Assembly (NCBI RefSeq): GCF_000515115.1
Contig: NZ_AZXF01000015.1
Location: 101,206-165,205 of the forward strand
Reading direction: 5' to 3'
Source: Nocardiopsis sp. CNT312
Lineage (GTDB): Bacteria; Actinomycetota; Actinomycetes; Streptosporangiales; Streptosporangiaceae
DNA length: 64,000 nt
The notes beneath the pieces are model-generated. The model was given only the letters and a program-made list of their open reading frames with translations, did no database searches and was not told the DNA's origin. Shown piece after piece: positions 33,458 through 40,817 of this stretch (the first letter of the stretch is position 1; every line of letters starts with the position of its first letter). Both the position numbers and the translations under genes were made by a program.

Positions 33458-34602
33458 CGGCTGCACTCGTCGGTGTCCAGGGCCAGGCGGTAGCCGCGCT
33501 TGACGACGGTCTGGATGATCTTGGCGTCGCCCAGGGCGGTGCGCAGGCGGGCCACGGCGGTCTCCACGGCGTGGGCGTCGGCGTCCTCGCCCAGGCAGGT
33601 GAGCAGGTGGGTGCGGTCGCGGACCTGGCCGGGGCGGCGGGCGAGTTCGCGCATGAGGCGCATGAGGGTGGGTGAGAGGGCGTGGACGGCGCCGTCGACG
33701 AGGACGGCGTGTCCGCGCAGGCGCAGGCGGTGTCCGGCGACGTGGAGCGTGGGGAAGCGGGCGGGAAGCTCTTCGGCGAGTTTGCGGACCTGGGCTCCGA
33801 TGCGGGCGCGTTGGGGCCACACGGTGGGGATGTCGTGGGCCATGAGGGGGCGGGCGGTGACCGGGCCCACGCACATGGCCAGGACGTTGCCGCGCAGGGC
33901 GTTGACCAGGGTGCCGTGCTGTTCGAGGGTGTGGGCGCGCTGGAGGAGCCCGGCGGCGGCGGGTGCGCTGGTAAAGGTGACGGCGTCGACGCCGCCGCCG
34001 GTGATGGTGTCGATGAGGCGGTCCAGGGGGGCGGTGTCGGCTGGTTGGGTCCAGCGGTAGACGGGGACCTCGACGACCTCGGCTCCGGCCAGGCGCAGTG
34101 CGGCGGTGAAGTCGGGCAGGGGTTCGCCGTGGAGCTGGATGGCCACGCGCAGTCCTTCAACGCCTTTGTCGAGGAGGTAGTCGAGGACTTCGGCGGAGGA
34201 TTCGGAAGGGGGCGACCACTCCTCGTTGAGGCCGGCGGCGCGGATGGCGCCCTTGGCCTTGGGGCCGCGGGCCAGGACGCGGGAGCCGCGCATGGAGGCC
34301 AGGAGGGGTTCGGCCATGCCCCAGGTCTCGCAGGCCTCGATCCAGCCGCGGAAGCCGATGCCGGTGGTGGCGATGACGACGTCGGCGGGTCGGCGGGTGA
34401 GTTCGGTGGAGACCGCGGCCAGGCGCTGGTCGTCGCTGAGGGGGACGATGCGCAGTGCGGGTGCGGCGACGACCTCGGCGCCTTTGCGGCGCAGCAGTGC
34501 GGTGAGTTCGTCGGCGCGGCGGGCGGCGGTGACGGCGATGGTGAACCCGGCCAGGGGCGCGGTGGTGGGCGGTGCGGGTGCGGTCGGCACACTGCTGGTC
34601 AC
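33454..34602 (-). CDS. nnaR: NnaR-like nitrate/nitrite regulator: HemD domain plus OmpR-type winged helix
   Basis: 382-residue fusion. Residues about 15-270 are a uroporphyrinogen-III-synthase fold (FTIAVTAARRADELTALLRRKGAEV, VVIATTGIGFRGW, SPPSESSAEVLDYLL, AVTFTSAPAAAGLL, AMCVGPVTARPL). Residues about 285-378 are a winged helix (LVDGAVHALSPTLMRLMRELARRPGQVRDRTHLLTCL, then TAVARLRTALGD and VVKRGYRLA). This architecture is that of NnaR, described in Streptomyces and mycobacteria as a partner of GlnR in activating nitrite/nitrate assimilation genes. Its position in the nirBD operon supports the call. Whether it keeps synthase activity is open. Confidence 0.85.
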   Translation of the reverse strand: MTSSVPTAPAPPTTAPLAGFTIAVTAARRADELTALLRRKGAEVVAAPALRIVPLSDDQRLAAVSTELTRRPADVVIATTGIGFRGWIEACETWGMAEPLLASMRGSRVLARGPKAKGAIRAAGLNEEWSPPSESSAEVLDYLLDKGVEGLRVAIQLHGEPLPDFTAALRLAGAEVVEVPVYRWTQPADTAPLDRLIDTITGGGVDAVTFTSAPAAAGLLQRAHTLEQHGTLVNALRGNVLAMCVGPVTARPLMAHDIPTVWPQRARIGAQVRKLAEELPARFPTLHVAGHRLRLRGHAVLVDGAVHALSPTLMRLMRELARRPGQVRDRTHLLTCLGEDADAHAVETAVARLRTALGDAKIIQTVVKRGYRLALDTDECSR

Positions 34603-34967
34603 GGTGTTTCCTCTTCGCTGGCGCGGGTGCGGATCTGGATGGTGTCGCCGGTGGTGCGTACGGGCCAGGTGGTCAGGCGGGTGTCGGGGTCGTCCAGGCT
34701 CTGTCCGGTGCGCAGGGAGAAGACGTTCTTGAGCATGGGTGAGGCGATGGTGGGTTCTCCGGCGCGGTCGCCGACGATACCGCGTGAGAGGACGGCCGCG
34801 TGGGTGAAGGGGTCGATGTTGTCGACCGCGTACAGTTCGTCGTCGCGGGTGCGGAAGAGGGCGGCCTGGCGGCCGTCGGGCAGTAGGACGGCGACGCCGT
34901 CGGCGGGTGCCAGGCGCGGGGCGGGGCAGGCGTTGATCCAGGTGTCGGTGGCTGTGGCGGTGGTCAT
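34599..34967 (-). CDS. nirD: Nitrite reductase (NADH) small subunit
   Basis: 122-residue Rieske-fold subunit without the Cys/His cluster ligands, as normal for NirD (DGRQAALFRTRDDELYAVDNIDPFTHAAVLSRGIVGD, then ASPMLKNVFSLRTGQSLDD). It partners the siroheme subunit NirB. It overlaps both neighbours by 4 bp, giving the coupled order nirB-nirD-nnaR-cbiX. Confidence 0.93.
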   Translation of the reverse strand: MTTATATDTWINACPAPRLAPADGVAVLLPDGRQAALFRTRDDELYAVDNIDPFTHAAVLSRGIVGDRAGEPTIASPMLKNVFSLRTGQSLDDPDTRLTTWPVRTTGDTIQIRTRASEEETP

Positions 34968-37471
34968 CGGTTGGCCTCCTGGGGTCGGGTGGCGGGCATG
35001 CCGAGGTCGAGGGGTGTGCCGGGGATGGGCTGGTCGCGTTCGGTGGTGAAGGTGATGGTGGGGTCGGGCGTGTCGGGGGCGTTGGCGAAGGAGACGAAGC
35101 GGGAGAGCTTGTCGGGGTCGGTGAGGACGTCGGCCCATTCGTCGCTGTAGCTGGCGACGTGGCGCTCCATGGCCTGTTCGAGCTCTTCGCCGATGCCGAG
35201 GGAGTCGTTGACGACGACGTCGTGGAGGTGGTCGAGGCCGCCTTCGAGGGCTTCGATCCAGGGTGCGGTGCGCTGGAGGCGGTCGGCGGTGCGGATGTAG
35301 AACATCAGGAACCGGTCGATGTAGCGGATGAGGGTTTCCTCGTCCAGGTCCGAGGCGAGGAGTTCGGCGTGGCGGGGGGTGAAGCCGCCGTTGCCGCCGA
35401 CGTAGAGGTTCCAGCCGTTGTCGGTGGCGATGACGCCGAAGTCCTTGCCGCGTGCCTCGGCGCATTCGCGGGCGCATCCGGAGACGGCGGACTTGAGTTT
35501 GTGGGGTGAGCGCAGGCCGCGGTAGCGCTCTTCGAGGCGGATGGCCAGGCCGACGGAGTCCTGGACGCCGTAGCGGCACCAGGTGGTGCCCACGCAGGAC
35601 TTGACGGTGCGCAGGGACTTGCCGTAGGCGTGGCCGGATTCGAAGCCGGCGTGGACGAGGCGGGCCCAGATGGCGGGCAGTTGTTCGAGGCGGGCGCCGA
35701 AGAGGTCGATGCGTTGGCCGCCGGTGATCTTGGTGTAGAGGTTGAAGTCGCGGGCGACTTCGCCGATGACGATGAGCTTGTCGGGGGTGATCTCGCCGCC
35801 GGGGATGCGGGGCACGACGGAGTAGGTGCCGTTGCGCTGCATGTTGGCGAGGTAGCGGTCGTTGGTGTCCTGGAGGGTGGCCTGTTCGCCGTCGAGGATG
35901 TGGCCGTTGCCCAGGGAGGCGAGGATAGAGGCGACGGCGGGCTTGCAGATGTCGCAGCCGTGGCCGGTGCCGTAGGCCTCGATGAGGGCGGAGAAGGTCG
36001 TGGTGTTGGTGGCCCGGATGATCTCGACGAGTTCGGCGCGTGCCTGGGGGAAGTGTTCGCACAGGGCCTTGGACTGTTCGATTCCGGCCTGGTCCAGGAG
36101 TTGCTTGAGCATGGGCACGCACGAGCCGCAACTGGTGCCGGCCTTGGTGCAGGCCTTGAGGGCGGGCACGTCGTGGTGGCCCCCGTCGATGGCTGAGCAG
36201 ATGGTGCCCTTGGTGACGGCGTTGCAGGAGCAGACCTGGGCGTCCTCGGGCAGGGCGTCGGCGCCCAGGGCGGGGCCGCCGTCGGGGGTGATGAGGGTGA
36301 GGGGGTCGCCGGGCAGGGGGGAGCCGACCAGGGGGCGCAGAGTGGCGTAGGCGGAGGCGTCGCCGACGAGAACGCCGCCCAGGAGGGTGGCGGCGTCGTC
36401 GGAGATGACGAGCTTGGCGTAGCGGCCGCTGGCGGCGTCGTTGACGACGACGTCGAGGGCGCCTTCGGTGCGGCCGTGGGCGTCGCCGAAGCTGGCCACG
36501 TCCACGCCCAGGAGCTTGAGCTTGGTGGAGGTGTCGGCTCCGGTGAAGGTGGCTCTGCCGCCCAGGAGGCGGTCGGCGACGACCTCGGCCATGGCGTTGC
36601 CGGGGGCGATGAGGCCGTAGACGGTGCCGTTGTGGTTGGCGGCCTCGCCGATGGCGTAGATGCGGGGGTCGCTGGTGGTGCAGGTGTTGTCGATGGCGAT
36701 GCCGCCGCGTTGGCCCAGGGCGAGGCCGCTGGAGCGGGCGAGGTCGTCACGGGGGCGGATGCCGACGGAGAAGACGACCATGTCGGCGTCCAGGCGGGTG
36801 CCGTTGTCCAGGAGCAGGCGGGTGGCGCGGCCGTCGGGGCCCGCTTCGATGGCGGTGGTGGCGGCGCCGGTGTGGACGGTGACGCCCAGGTCGCTGACCA
36901 GGTTCTTGAGCAGGGCGCCGGCACCTTCGTCGATCTGGGCGGGCATGAGGTGGGGGGCGAGTTCGACGACGTGGGCGTTGAGGCCGAGCAGGCGCAGGGC
37001 GTTGGCCGCTTCCAGGCCCAGCAGTCCGCCGCCGATGACGACGCCGGTGGCGGCGTCCTTGGCGGAGGCGGTGATGGCGTCGAGGTCTTCGATGGTGCGG
37101 TAGACGTGGCAGCCGGGCAGGTCGTGGCCGGGGATGGGCGGGACGAAGGGGGTGGACCCGGTGGCCAGGACGAGGCGGTCGTAGGGCAGGGTGCGGCCGC
37201 TGTCGGTGGTGACGGTGCGCGCGGTGCGGTCGATGGCGCTGGCGCGTTCGGACACGTGCACGTCGAGGTGGTCGCCGGTCTGCTCGCCCAGGGAGAGGTC
37301 GGCGGCGGTGGCGCCGTCGAAGTAGGAGGACAGGGCGACGCGGTCGTAGGCGGTGCGGGGTTCCTCGCCGACGATGGTGGTGTGCCACTGGTGGTCGGTG
37401 TCGCGGTCGCGGAGGGCCTCCAGGAGTCGGTGGCCGACCATGCCGTTGCCGATGACGACGAGTTCTTCCAT
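34964..37471 (-). CDS. nirB: Nitrite reductase (NADH) large subunit
   Basis: 835-residue assimilatory nitrite reductase, cytoplasmic, reducing nitrite to ammonia with NADH. Domains: FAD/NAD(P) oxidoreductase at residues 1-310 (VVIGNGMVGHRLLEAL, TGVVIGGGLLGLEAANAL); BFD-type [2Fe-2S] around 410-465 (CSCNAVTKGTICSAI, AGTSCGSCVPML); and nitrite/sulfite-reductase half-domains with the siroheme/4Fe-4S Cys set near the C-terminal third (KSCVGTTWCRYG and SGCARECAEARG). Length is normal. It is first in the operon, with an 11-bp-periodic GlnR-like array 60-100 bp upstream. Confidence 0.96.
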   Translation of the reverse strand: MEELVVIGNGMVGHRLLEALRDRDTDHQWHTTIVGEEPRTAYDRVALSSYFDGATAADLSLGEQTGDHLDVHVSERASAIDRTARTVTTDSGRTLPYDRLVLATGSTPFVPPIPGHDLPGCHVYRTIEDLDAITASAKDAATGVVIGGGLLGLEAANALRLLGLNAHVVELAPHLMPAQIDEGAGALLKNLVSDLGVTVHTGAATTAIEAGPDGRATRLLLDNGTRLDADMVVFSVGIRPRDDLARSSGLALGQRGGIAIDNTCTTSDPRIYAIGEAANHNGTVYGLIAPGNAMAEVVADRLLGGRATFTGADTSTKLKLLGVDVASFGDAHGRTEGALDVVVNDAASGRYAKLVISDDAATLLGGVLVGDASAYATLRPLVGSPLPGDPLTLITPDGGPALGADALPEDAQVCSCNAVTKGTICSAIDGGHHDVPALKACTKAGTSCGSCVPMLKQLLDQAGIEQSKALCEHFPQARAELVEIIRATNTTTFSALIEAYGTGHGCDICKPAVASILASLGNGHILDGEQATLQDTNDRYLANMQRNGTYSVVPRIPGGEITPDKLIVIGEVARDFNLYTKITGGQRIDLFGARLEQLPAIWARLVHAGFESGHAYGKSLRTVKSCVGTTWCRYGVQDSVGLAIRLEERYRGLRSPHKLKSAVSGCARECAEARGKDFGVIATDNGWNLYVGGNGGFTPRHAELLASDLDEETLIRYIDRFLMFYIRTADRLQRTAPWIEALEGGLDHLHDVVVNDSLGIGEELEQAMERHVASYSDEWADVLTDPDKLSRFVSFANAPDTPDPTITFTTERDQPIPGTPLDLGMPATRPQEANR

Positions 37472-37530
37472 GGGGTGCGGGCTCCTGACGGGTGCGGGCC
37501 GGTGTCTGTTTTTCAGGCAACCGGGAGGGT

Positions 37531-37568
37531 GTTACCCGCGCGTCAGGCGATTGTGACGGCCGCGTTTC
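37531..37568. promoter_or_regulatory. GlnR-like array between nirB and a divergent helix-turn-helix gene
   Basis: Four pentamers start exactly 11 bp apart on the plus strand: GTTAC (37531), GTCAG (37542), GTGAC (37553), GTTTC (37564). Read toward nirB this is GAAAC-n6-GTCAC-n6-CTGAC-n6-GTAAC. The individual sites and the 11-bp period fit GlnR, although the a/b order is not the textbook one. A short CGTCA/TGACG repeat overlaps. Confidence 0.45.
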
Positions 37569-37593
37569 GTTGTGCTGTCACCGCAGGTGAGAG

Positions 37594-37887
37594 ATGTGTG
37601 ATCGGTCGGGTGGCGCGGGTTGCTGGGGCGGGCGTCGGGAGCTGCTGGCCGGGGTCGACGCGCAGCGGCTCGTCCGGATCCGCGAGGAGCGTGGTCTGAC
37701 CCGGGCTGATGTCGCCGGGAGGATGGGTGCGGCCAAGGGGCGTGTCAGCCAGATCGAACAGGGCGAGGTGTTCACCGTCGAGGCGATCGCGCGCTATGTG
37801 GGTGCGCTCGGAGGCGGGCTCAGGCTCACCGCGGACTTCGACGGGTGCAGTTACACCGTGAGTACGGACCGGCTGGAGGCCTGCTGA
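37594..37887 (+). CDS. XRE-family helix-turn-helix protein
   Basis: 97-residue DNA-binding protein. After 22 variable residues the Cro/CI-type fold reads RLVRIREERGLTRADVAGRMGAAKGRVSQIEQGEVFTVEAIARYVGALGG, followed by a short strand (LRLTADF). The sequence resembles HigA/antitoxin-like regulators that pair with small toxins, but no toxin gene is adjacent. It is divergent from nirB and shares its upstream region, so it could be controlled by, or act on, the same promoter. Confidence 0.8.
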   Translation: MCDRSGGAGCWGGRRELLAGVDAQRLVRIREERGLTRADVAGRMGAAKGRVSQIEQGEVFTVEAIARYVGALGGGLRLTADFDGCSYTVSTDRLEAC

Positions 37888-38038
37888 CGGTGTGAGCGGG
37901 TTGCCGCTCCCCCGCCCGGTGCCCGCCCCCGTGGGCGCGGAGCCCCTGCGAATCGGGGCATCGGGGCCTCCCTCGGGGGGAGAAACCCCTACCGTTGGGT
38001 ATGTCGAGCGCGGATGCGGTAGGAACGGAAAGGCTCCT

Positions 38039-39190
38039 GTGGACGCTGTGGTGTTTCTCGCCTTGTTGGCGGGGTTCGTACTGTTGATCGTCGGAGGGGA
38101 GTCGCTCGTCCGGGGGGCCGGCTCCCTGGCCCGGAGCCTGGGCATGTCCTCCCTGGTCGTGGGGTTGACCGTGGTGTCCTTCACCACGTCGGCGCCGGAG
38201 CTGGCCGTCAGCACCGGTGCCGCGCTGTCGGGCTATCCGGGTCTGGCCGTGGGCAACGTTGTGGGCAGCAACATCGCCAACGTCCTGTTCGTCCTGGGGG
38301 CGGCGGCGCTGTTCGTGCCGCTGCTGGTGCGCTCCCAGGTGGTGCGCACCGACATCCCGGTGATGGTACTGCTGTCGGTGGTGGTGCTGGTGATGGCGCT
38401 GGACGGCACGGTGGGGCGCCTGGACGGCGCGGTGCTGGTCGCGGCCCTGGTGGTCTACATCACGGTCACGGTGGTGGTCTCCCGTCGGCGCGCCGCTGCC
38501 GCCCCCGAGGAGGAGGGCGTCGGTGGGGCCGACGGCGGTCCCGGGACGGCGCGCTCCGGGGGGCGGGCGCGGCGGGTCCTGGTGGATGTGGGGCTGGTGC
38601 TGCTGGGCACGGCCCTGTTGGTGGTCGGCGCGCGGCTGTTGGTGTACGGGGCCAGCGAGATCGCCGCGGCGCTGGGAGTGAGCGACCTGCTCATCGGGCT
38701 GACCGTGGTCGCCATCGGTACGTCCCTGCCGGAACTGGTGACGTGTGTGGTGGCGGTGGTGCGGGGTGAGCGCGACATGGCGGTGGGCAACGTCGTGGGC
38801 AGCAACCTGTTCAACATCGGTGCGGTGCTCGGGCTGACGGCGGTGGTGGCCCCCTCGGGGATCGCGGTGGCACCCGAGGCGCTGCGCTTCGACCTGCCGA
38901 TCATGGTGGCGGTGGCGCTGGTGCTGCTGCCGCTCTCCCTGACCCGGCTGGGTGTGGCGCGCTGGGAGGGCGCCCTGCTGGTGGGGTTCTACGCCGCCTA
39001 CATCGCCTACCTGGTGCTGGAGGCCACCGACCACGCGGCGCTGCTGCCCTACAGTGCAGCGATGCTGTGGTTCGTCCTCCCGATCACTGTGCTGTGGCTG
39101 GTGTCGGTGGCCGTGTACGAGTGGACGACCCGGCAGCGGGGAGGAGACCGGTCCGAGTTCTCCTCGCCTGTGGCGGTGAACAAGGACTGA
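38039..39190 (+). CDS. Calcium/sodium (CaCA) exchanger
   Basis: 383-residue membrane antiporter with about ten helices and the two alpha-repeats of the YrbG/CaCA family: VVSFTTSAPELAVS with GNVVGSNIANVLFVLG, and VVAIGTSLPELVTC with GNVVGSNLFNIGAVLG. The conserved Glu of both repeats is present. A charged central loop (residues about 150-185) separates the halves. The GTG start is supported by GGAAAGG upstream. It has its own promoter and no visible functional link to the nitrate genes on both sides. Confidence 0.92.
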   Translation: MDAVVFLALLAGFVLLIVGGESLVRGAGSLARSLGMSSLVVGLTVVSFTTSAPELAVSTGAALSGYPGLAVGNVVGSNIANVLFVLGAAALFVPLLVRSQVVRTDIPVMVLLSVVVLVMALDGTVGRLDGAVLVAALVVYITVTVVVSRRRAAAAPEEEGVGGADGGPGTARSGGRARRVLVDVGLVLLGTALLVVGARLLVYGASEIAAALGVSDLLIGLTVVAIGTSLPELVTCVVAVVRGERDMAVGNVVGSNLFNIGAVLGLTAVVAPSGIAVAPEALRFDLPIMVAVALVLLPLSLTRLGVARWEGALLVGFYAAYIAYLVLEATDHAALLPYSAAMLWFVLPITVLWLVSVAVYEWTTRQRGGDRSEFSSPVAVNKD

Positions 39191-39258
39191 GGGGGCGGGG
39201 CGGCCAAGGCCCGCCTGGCCTGGGGTAGGGCTGCGCCGTGGGAGGCGGCCCCGCCCCC
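39191..39258. terminator. Terminator-like inverted repeat between convergent genes
   Basis: GGGGGCGGGGC (39191-39201) pairs with GCCCCGCCCCC (39248-39258), followed by TTTCT in the plus direction. The 46-nt interior can form further stems. It lies between the exchanger and the nasB-type gene. Confidence 0.5.
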
Positions 39259-39288
39259 TTTCTGGGGAGAGCGCGGCGGCGGTGCCGG

Positions 39289-40746
39289 TCAGCCGGTGGG
39301 CGCGGGGTTGGCCGAGTTCAGGTCGGCGAGCAGGGCGTTGACGTCGCGCACGCATCCGCCGCAGCCGGTGGTGGCGCGGGTGGAGCAGGCGACGGCCTCG
39401 CGGTCGCGGGCGCCGTCCAGCCAGGCCTGTTCGATGTCGGTGCGGGTGACGGCGTTGCAGCGGCACACGAGGCTTTCTCCGCTGTCGGCGGGGTCGTCCT
39501 GGGGTGCGGCGGTGGGCAGGCCCTGGACGAGGGCGAGGCGGTCGGCGGGCACGGGCGCGCCGGTGTCGTGGAGTTGGGAGACGGTGGCGGCGGCCTCGGG
39601 GAAGCCCAGCAGGACGGCGCCGACGACGCGTTCGTCGCGGACCACGAGTTTGGCGTAGCGGCCGCCGTGGGGGTCGCTGACGGTGACGGTGTCCAGGTCG
39701 GGGTGGTCGTCGTCTTCGTGGACGGTGCCGAAGGAGGTGAGTTCGATGCCTTCGGCCTTGAGGCGGGTGACGGGTGTGCTGCCGCGGTAGGCGGCGCTGG
39801 GGTCGGTGCCGATGAGGCGCTTGGCCAGGACGGCGGCCTGTTCCCATCCGGGCTGGACCAGTCCGGCGCCGCCGCCGGGGTGCTGGGCGCAGTCGCCGAT
39901 GGCGTGGACGCGCGGGTCGGAGGTGGACAGGTGGTCGTCGATGACGATGCCGTGGTCGGTCTCGATGCCGGCGCTCTGGGCCAGTTCGATGTTGCCGCGC
40001 ACGCCGGCGGTGACGACGAGGACGTCGCCGGGCAGGATGCGGCCGTCGTCCAGTTCCAGGCCGGTGCCGGGGATCCAGCGGGAGGCGACCCTCCAGGAGT
40101 GGACGGTCACGCCCAGCTCCCCGTAGAGGCGGCCCAGGATCTTGGCGGCGGGCTTGTCGATCTGGCGGCGCATGATCCAGGGCGAGGACTCCACGACGGA
40201 GACGCGGGCACCGCGGCTGGTGAGTCCGCGGGCAGCTTCCAGGCCCAGGACGCCGCCGCCCAGGACGACGACGGGGGCGCCGGGGCGCACCAGGGACAGC
40301 AGGCGCTGGCAGTCGGCGAGGTCGCGCAGGGCGGTGACGCCCTCTCCGGGGGTGCCGTCGGGGTGGGCGACGCCGGTGATGGGGGGGAAGGATGCGCGGG
40401 CGCCGGTGGCCAGGACGAGTTCGTCGTAGGTCAGGTGGGTGCCGTCGTCCAGGGCCAGGGTGTGCTGTTGGGTGTCGATGGCGGTGGCGGCGGTGCCGGT
40501 GCGGATGGTGACGCCGGGTGTGTCGGGCACGGGCAGGCGGATCTGGTCGGGTGTGTAGTCGTCGGCGACGATGCCTGAGAGCAGGACGCGGTTGTAGGCG
40601 GGTTCGCTCTCCTGGCCGACGACGGTGATGTGGGCGCGTTCGCCCGCGGGGTCCAGGCGTGCGGCCTCCCCGGCGAAGCGGGCGCCGACCATGCCGTTGC
40701 CGACGACCACGATCTGGCGCGCGGGTGCGCTGGTCATGGTGTTCAA
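39289..40746 (-). CDS. Assimilatory nitrate reductase electron-transfer subunit (NasB-like FAD protein)
   Basis: 485-residue FAD-NAD(P) oxidoreductase resembling the N-terminal half of NirB: VVVGNGMVGARFAGEA, PVVVLGGGVLGLEAARGL and VHAIGDCAQ. A C-terminal BFD-type [2Fe-2S] domain has CRCNAVTRTDIEQAW and TTGCGGCV. It lacks the siroheme domain. Downstream of the nitrate reductase gene it most likely passes NADH electrons to that enzyme. TTG 40746 is preferred because AGGAGG (40752-40757) is 5 nt upstream; ATG 40737 would have a 14-nt spacing. Confidence 0.85.
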   Translation of the reverse strand: MNTMTSAPARQIVVVGNGMVGARFAGEAARLDPAGERAHITVVGQESEPAYNRVLLSGIVADDYTPDQIRLPVPDTPGVTIRTGTAATAIDTQQHTLALDDGTHLTYDELVLATGARASFPPITGVAHPDGTPGEGVTALRDLADCQRLLSLVRPGAPVVVLGGGVLGLEAARGLTSRGARVSVVESSPWIMRRQIDKPAAKILGRLYGELGVTVHSWRVASRWIPGTGLELDDGRILPGDVLVVTAGVRGNIELAQSAGIETDHGIVIDDHLSTSDPRVHAIGDCAQHPGGGAGLVQPGWEQAAVLAKRLIGTDPSAAYRGSTPVTRLKAEGIELTSFGTVHEDDDHPDLDTVTVSDPHGGRYAKLVVRDERVVGAVLLGFPEAAATVSQLHDTGAPVPADRLALVQGLPTAAPQDDPADSGESLVCRCNAVTRTDIEQAWLDGARDREAVACSTRATTGCGGCVRDVNALLADLNSANPAPTG

Positions 40747-40817
40747 CTGTGCCTCCTGGTGTGGGATGGGGTGTCCCGGGCGGCGTCGGCCGGGCGGCGG
40801 TCGGTTGCGGTGGGTGT

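Noticed and set aside
37472..37593. Textbook-order GlnR box at nirB
   Set aside because: The pentamers have the right period, but no adjacent gTnAC-n6-GaAAc pair in standard order exists; kept only as a tentative array.
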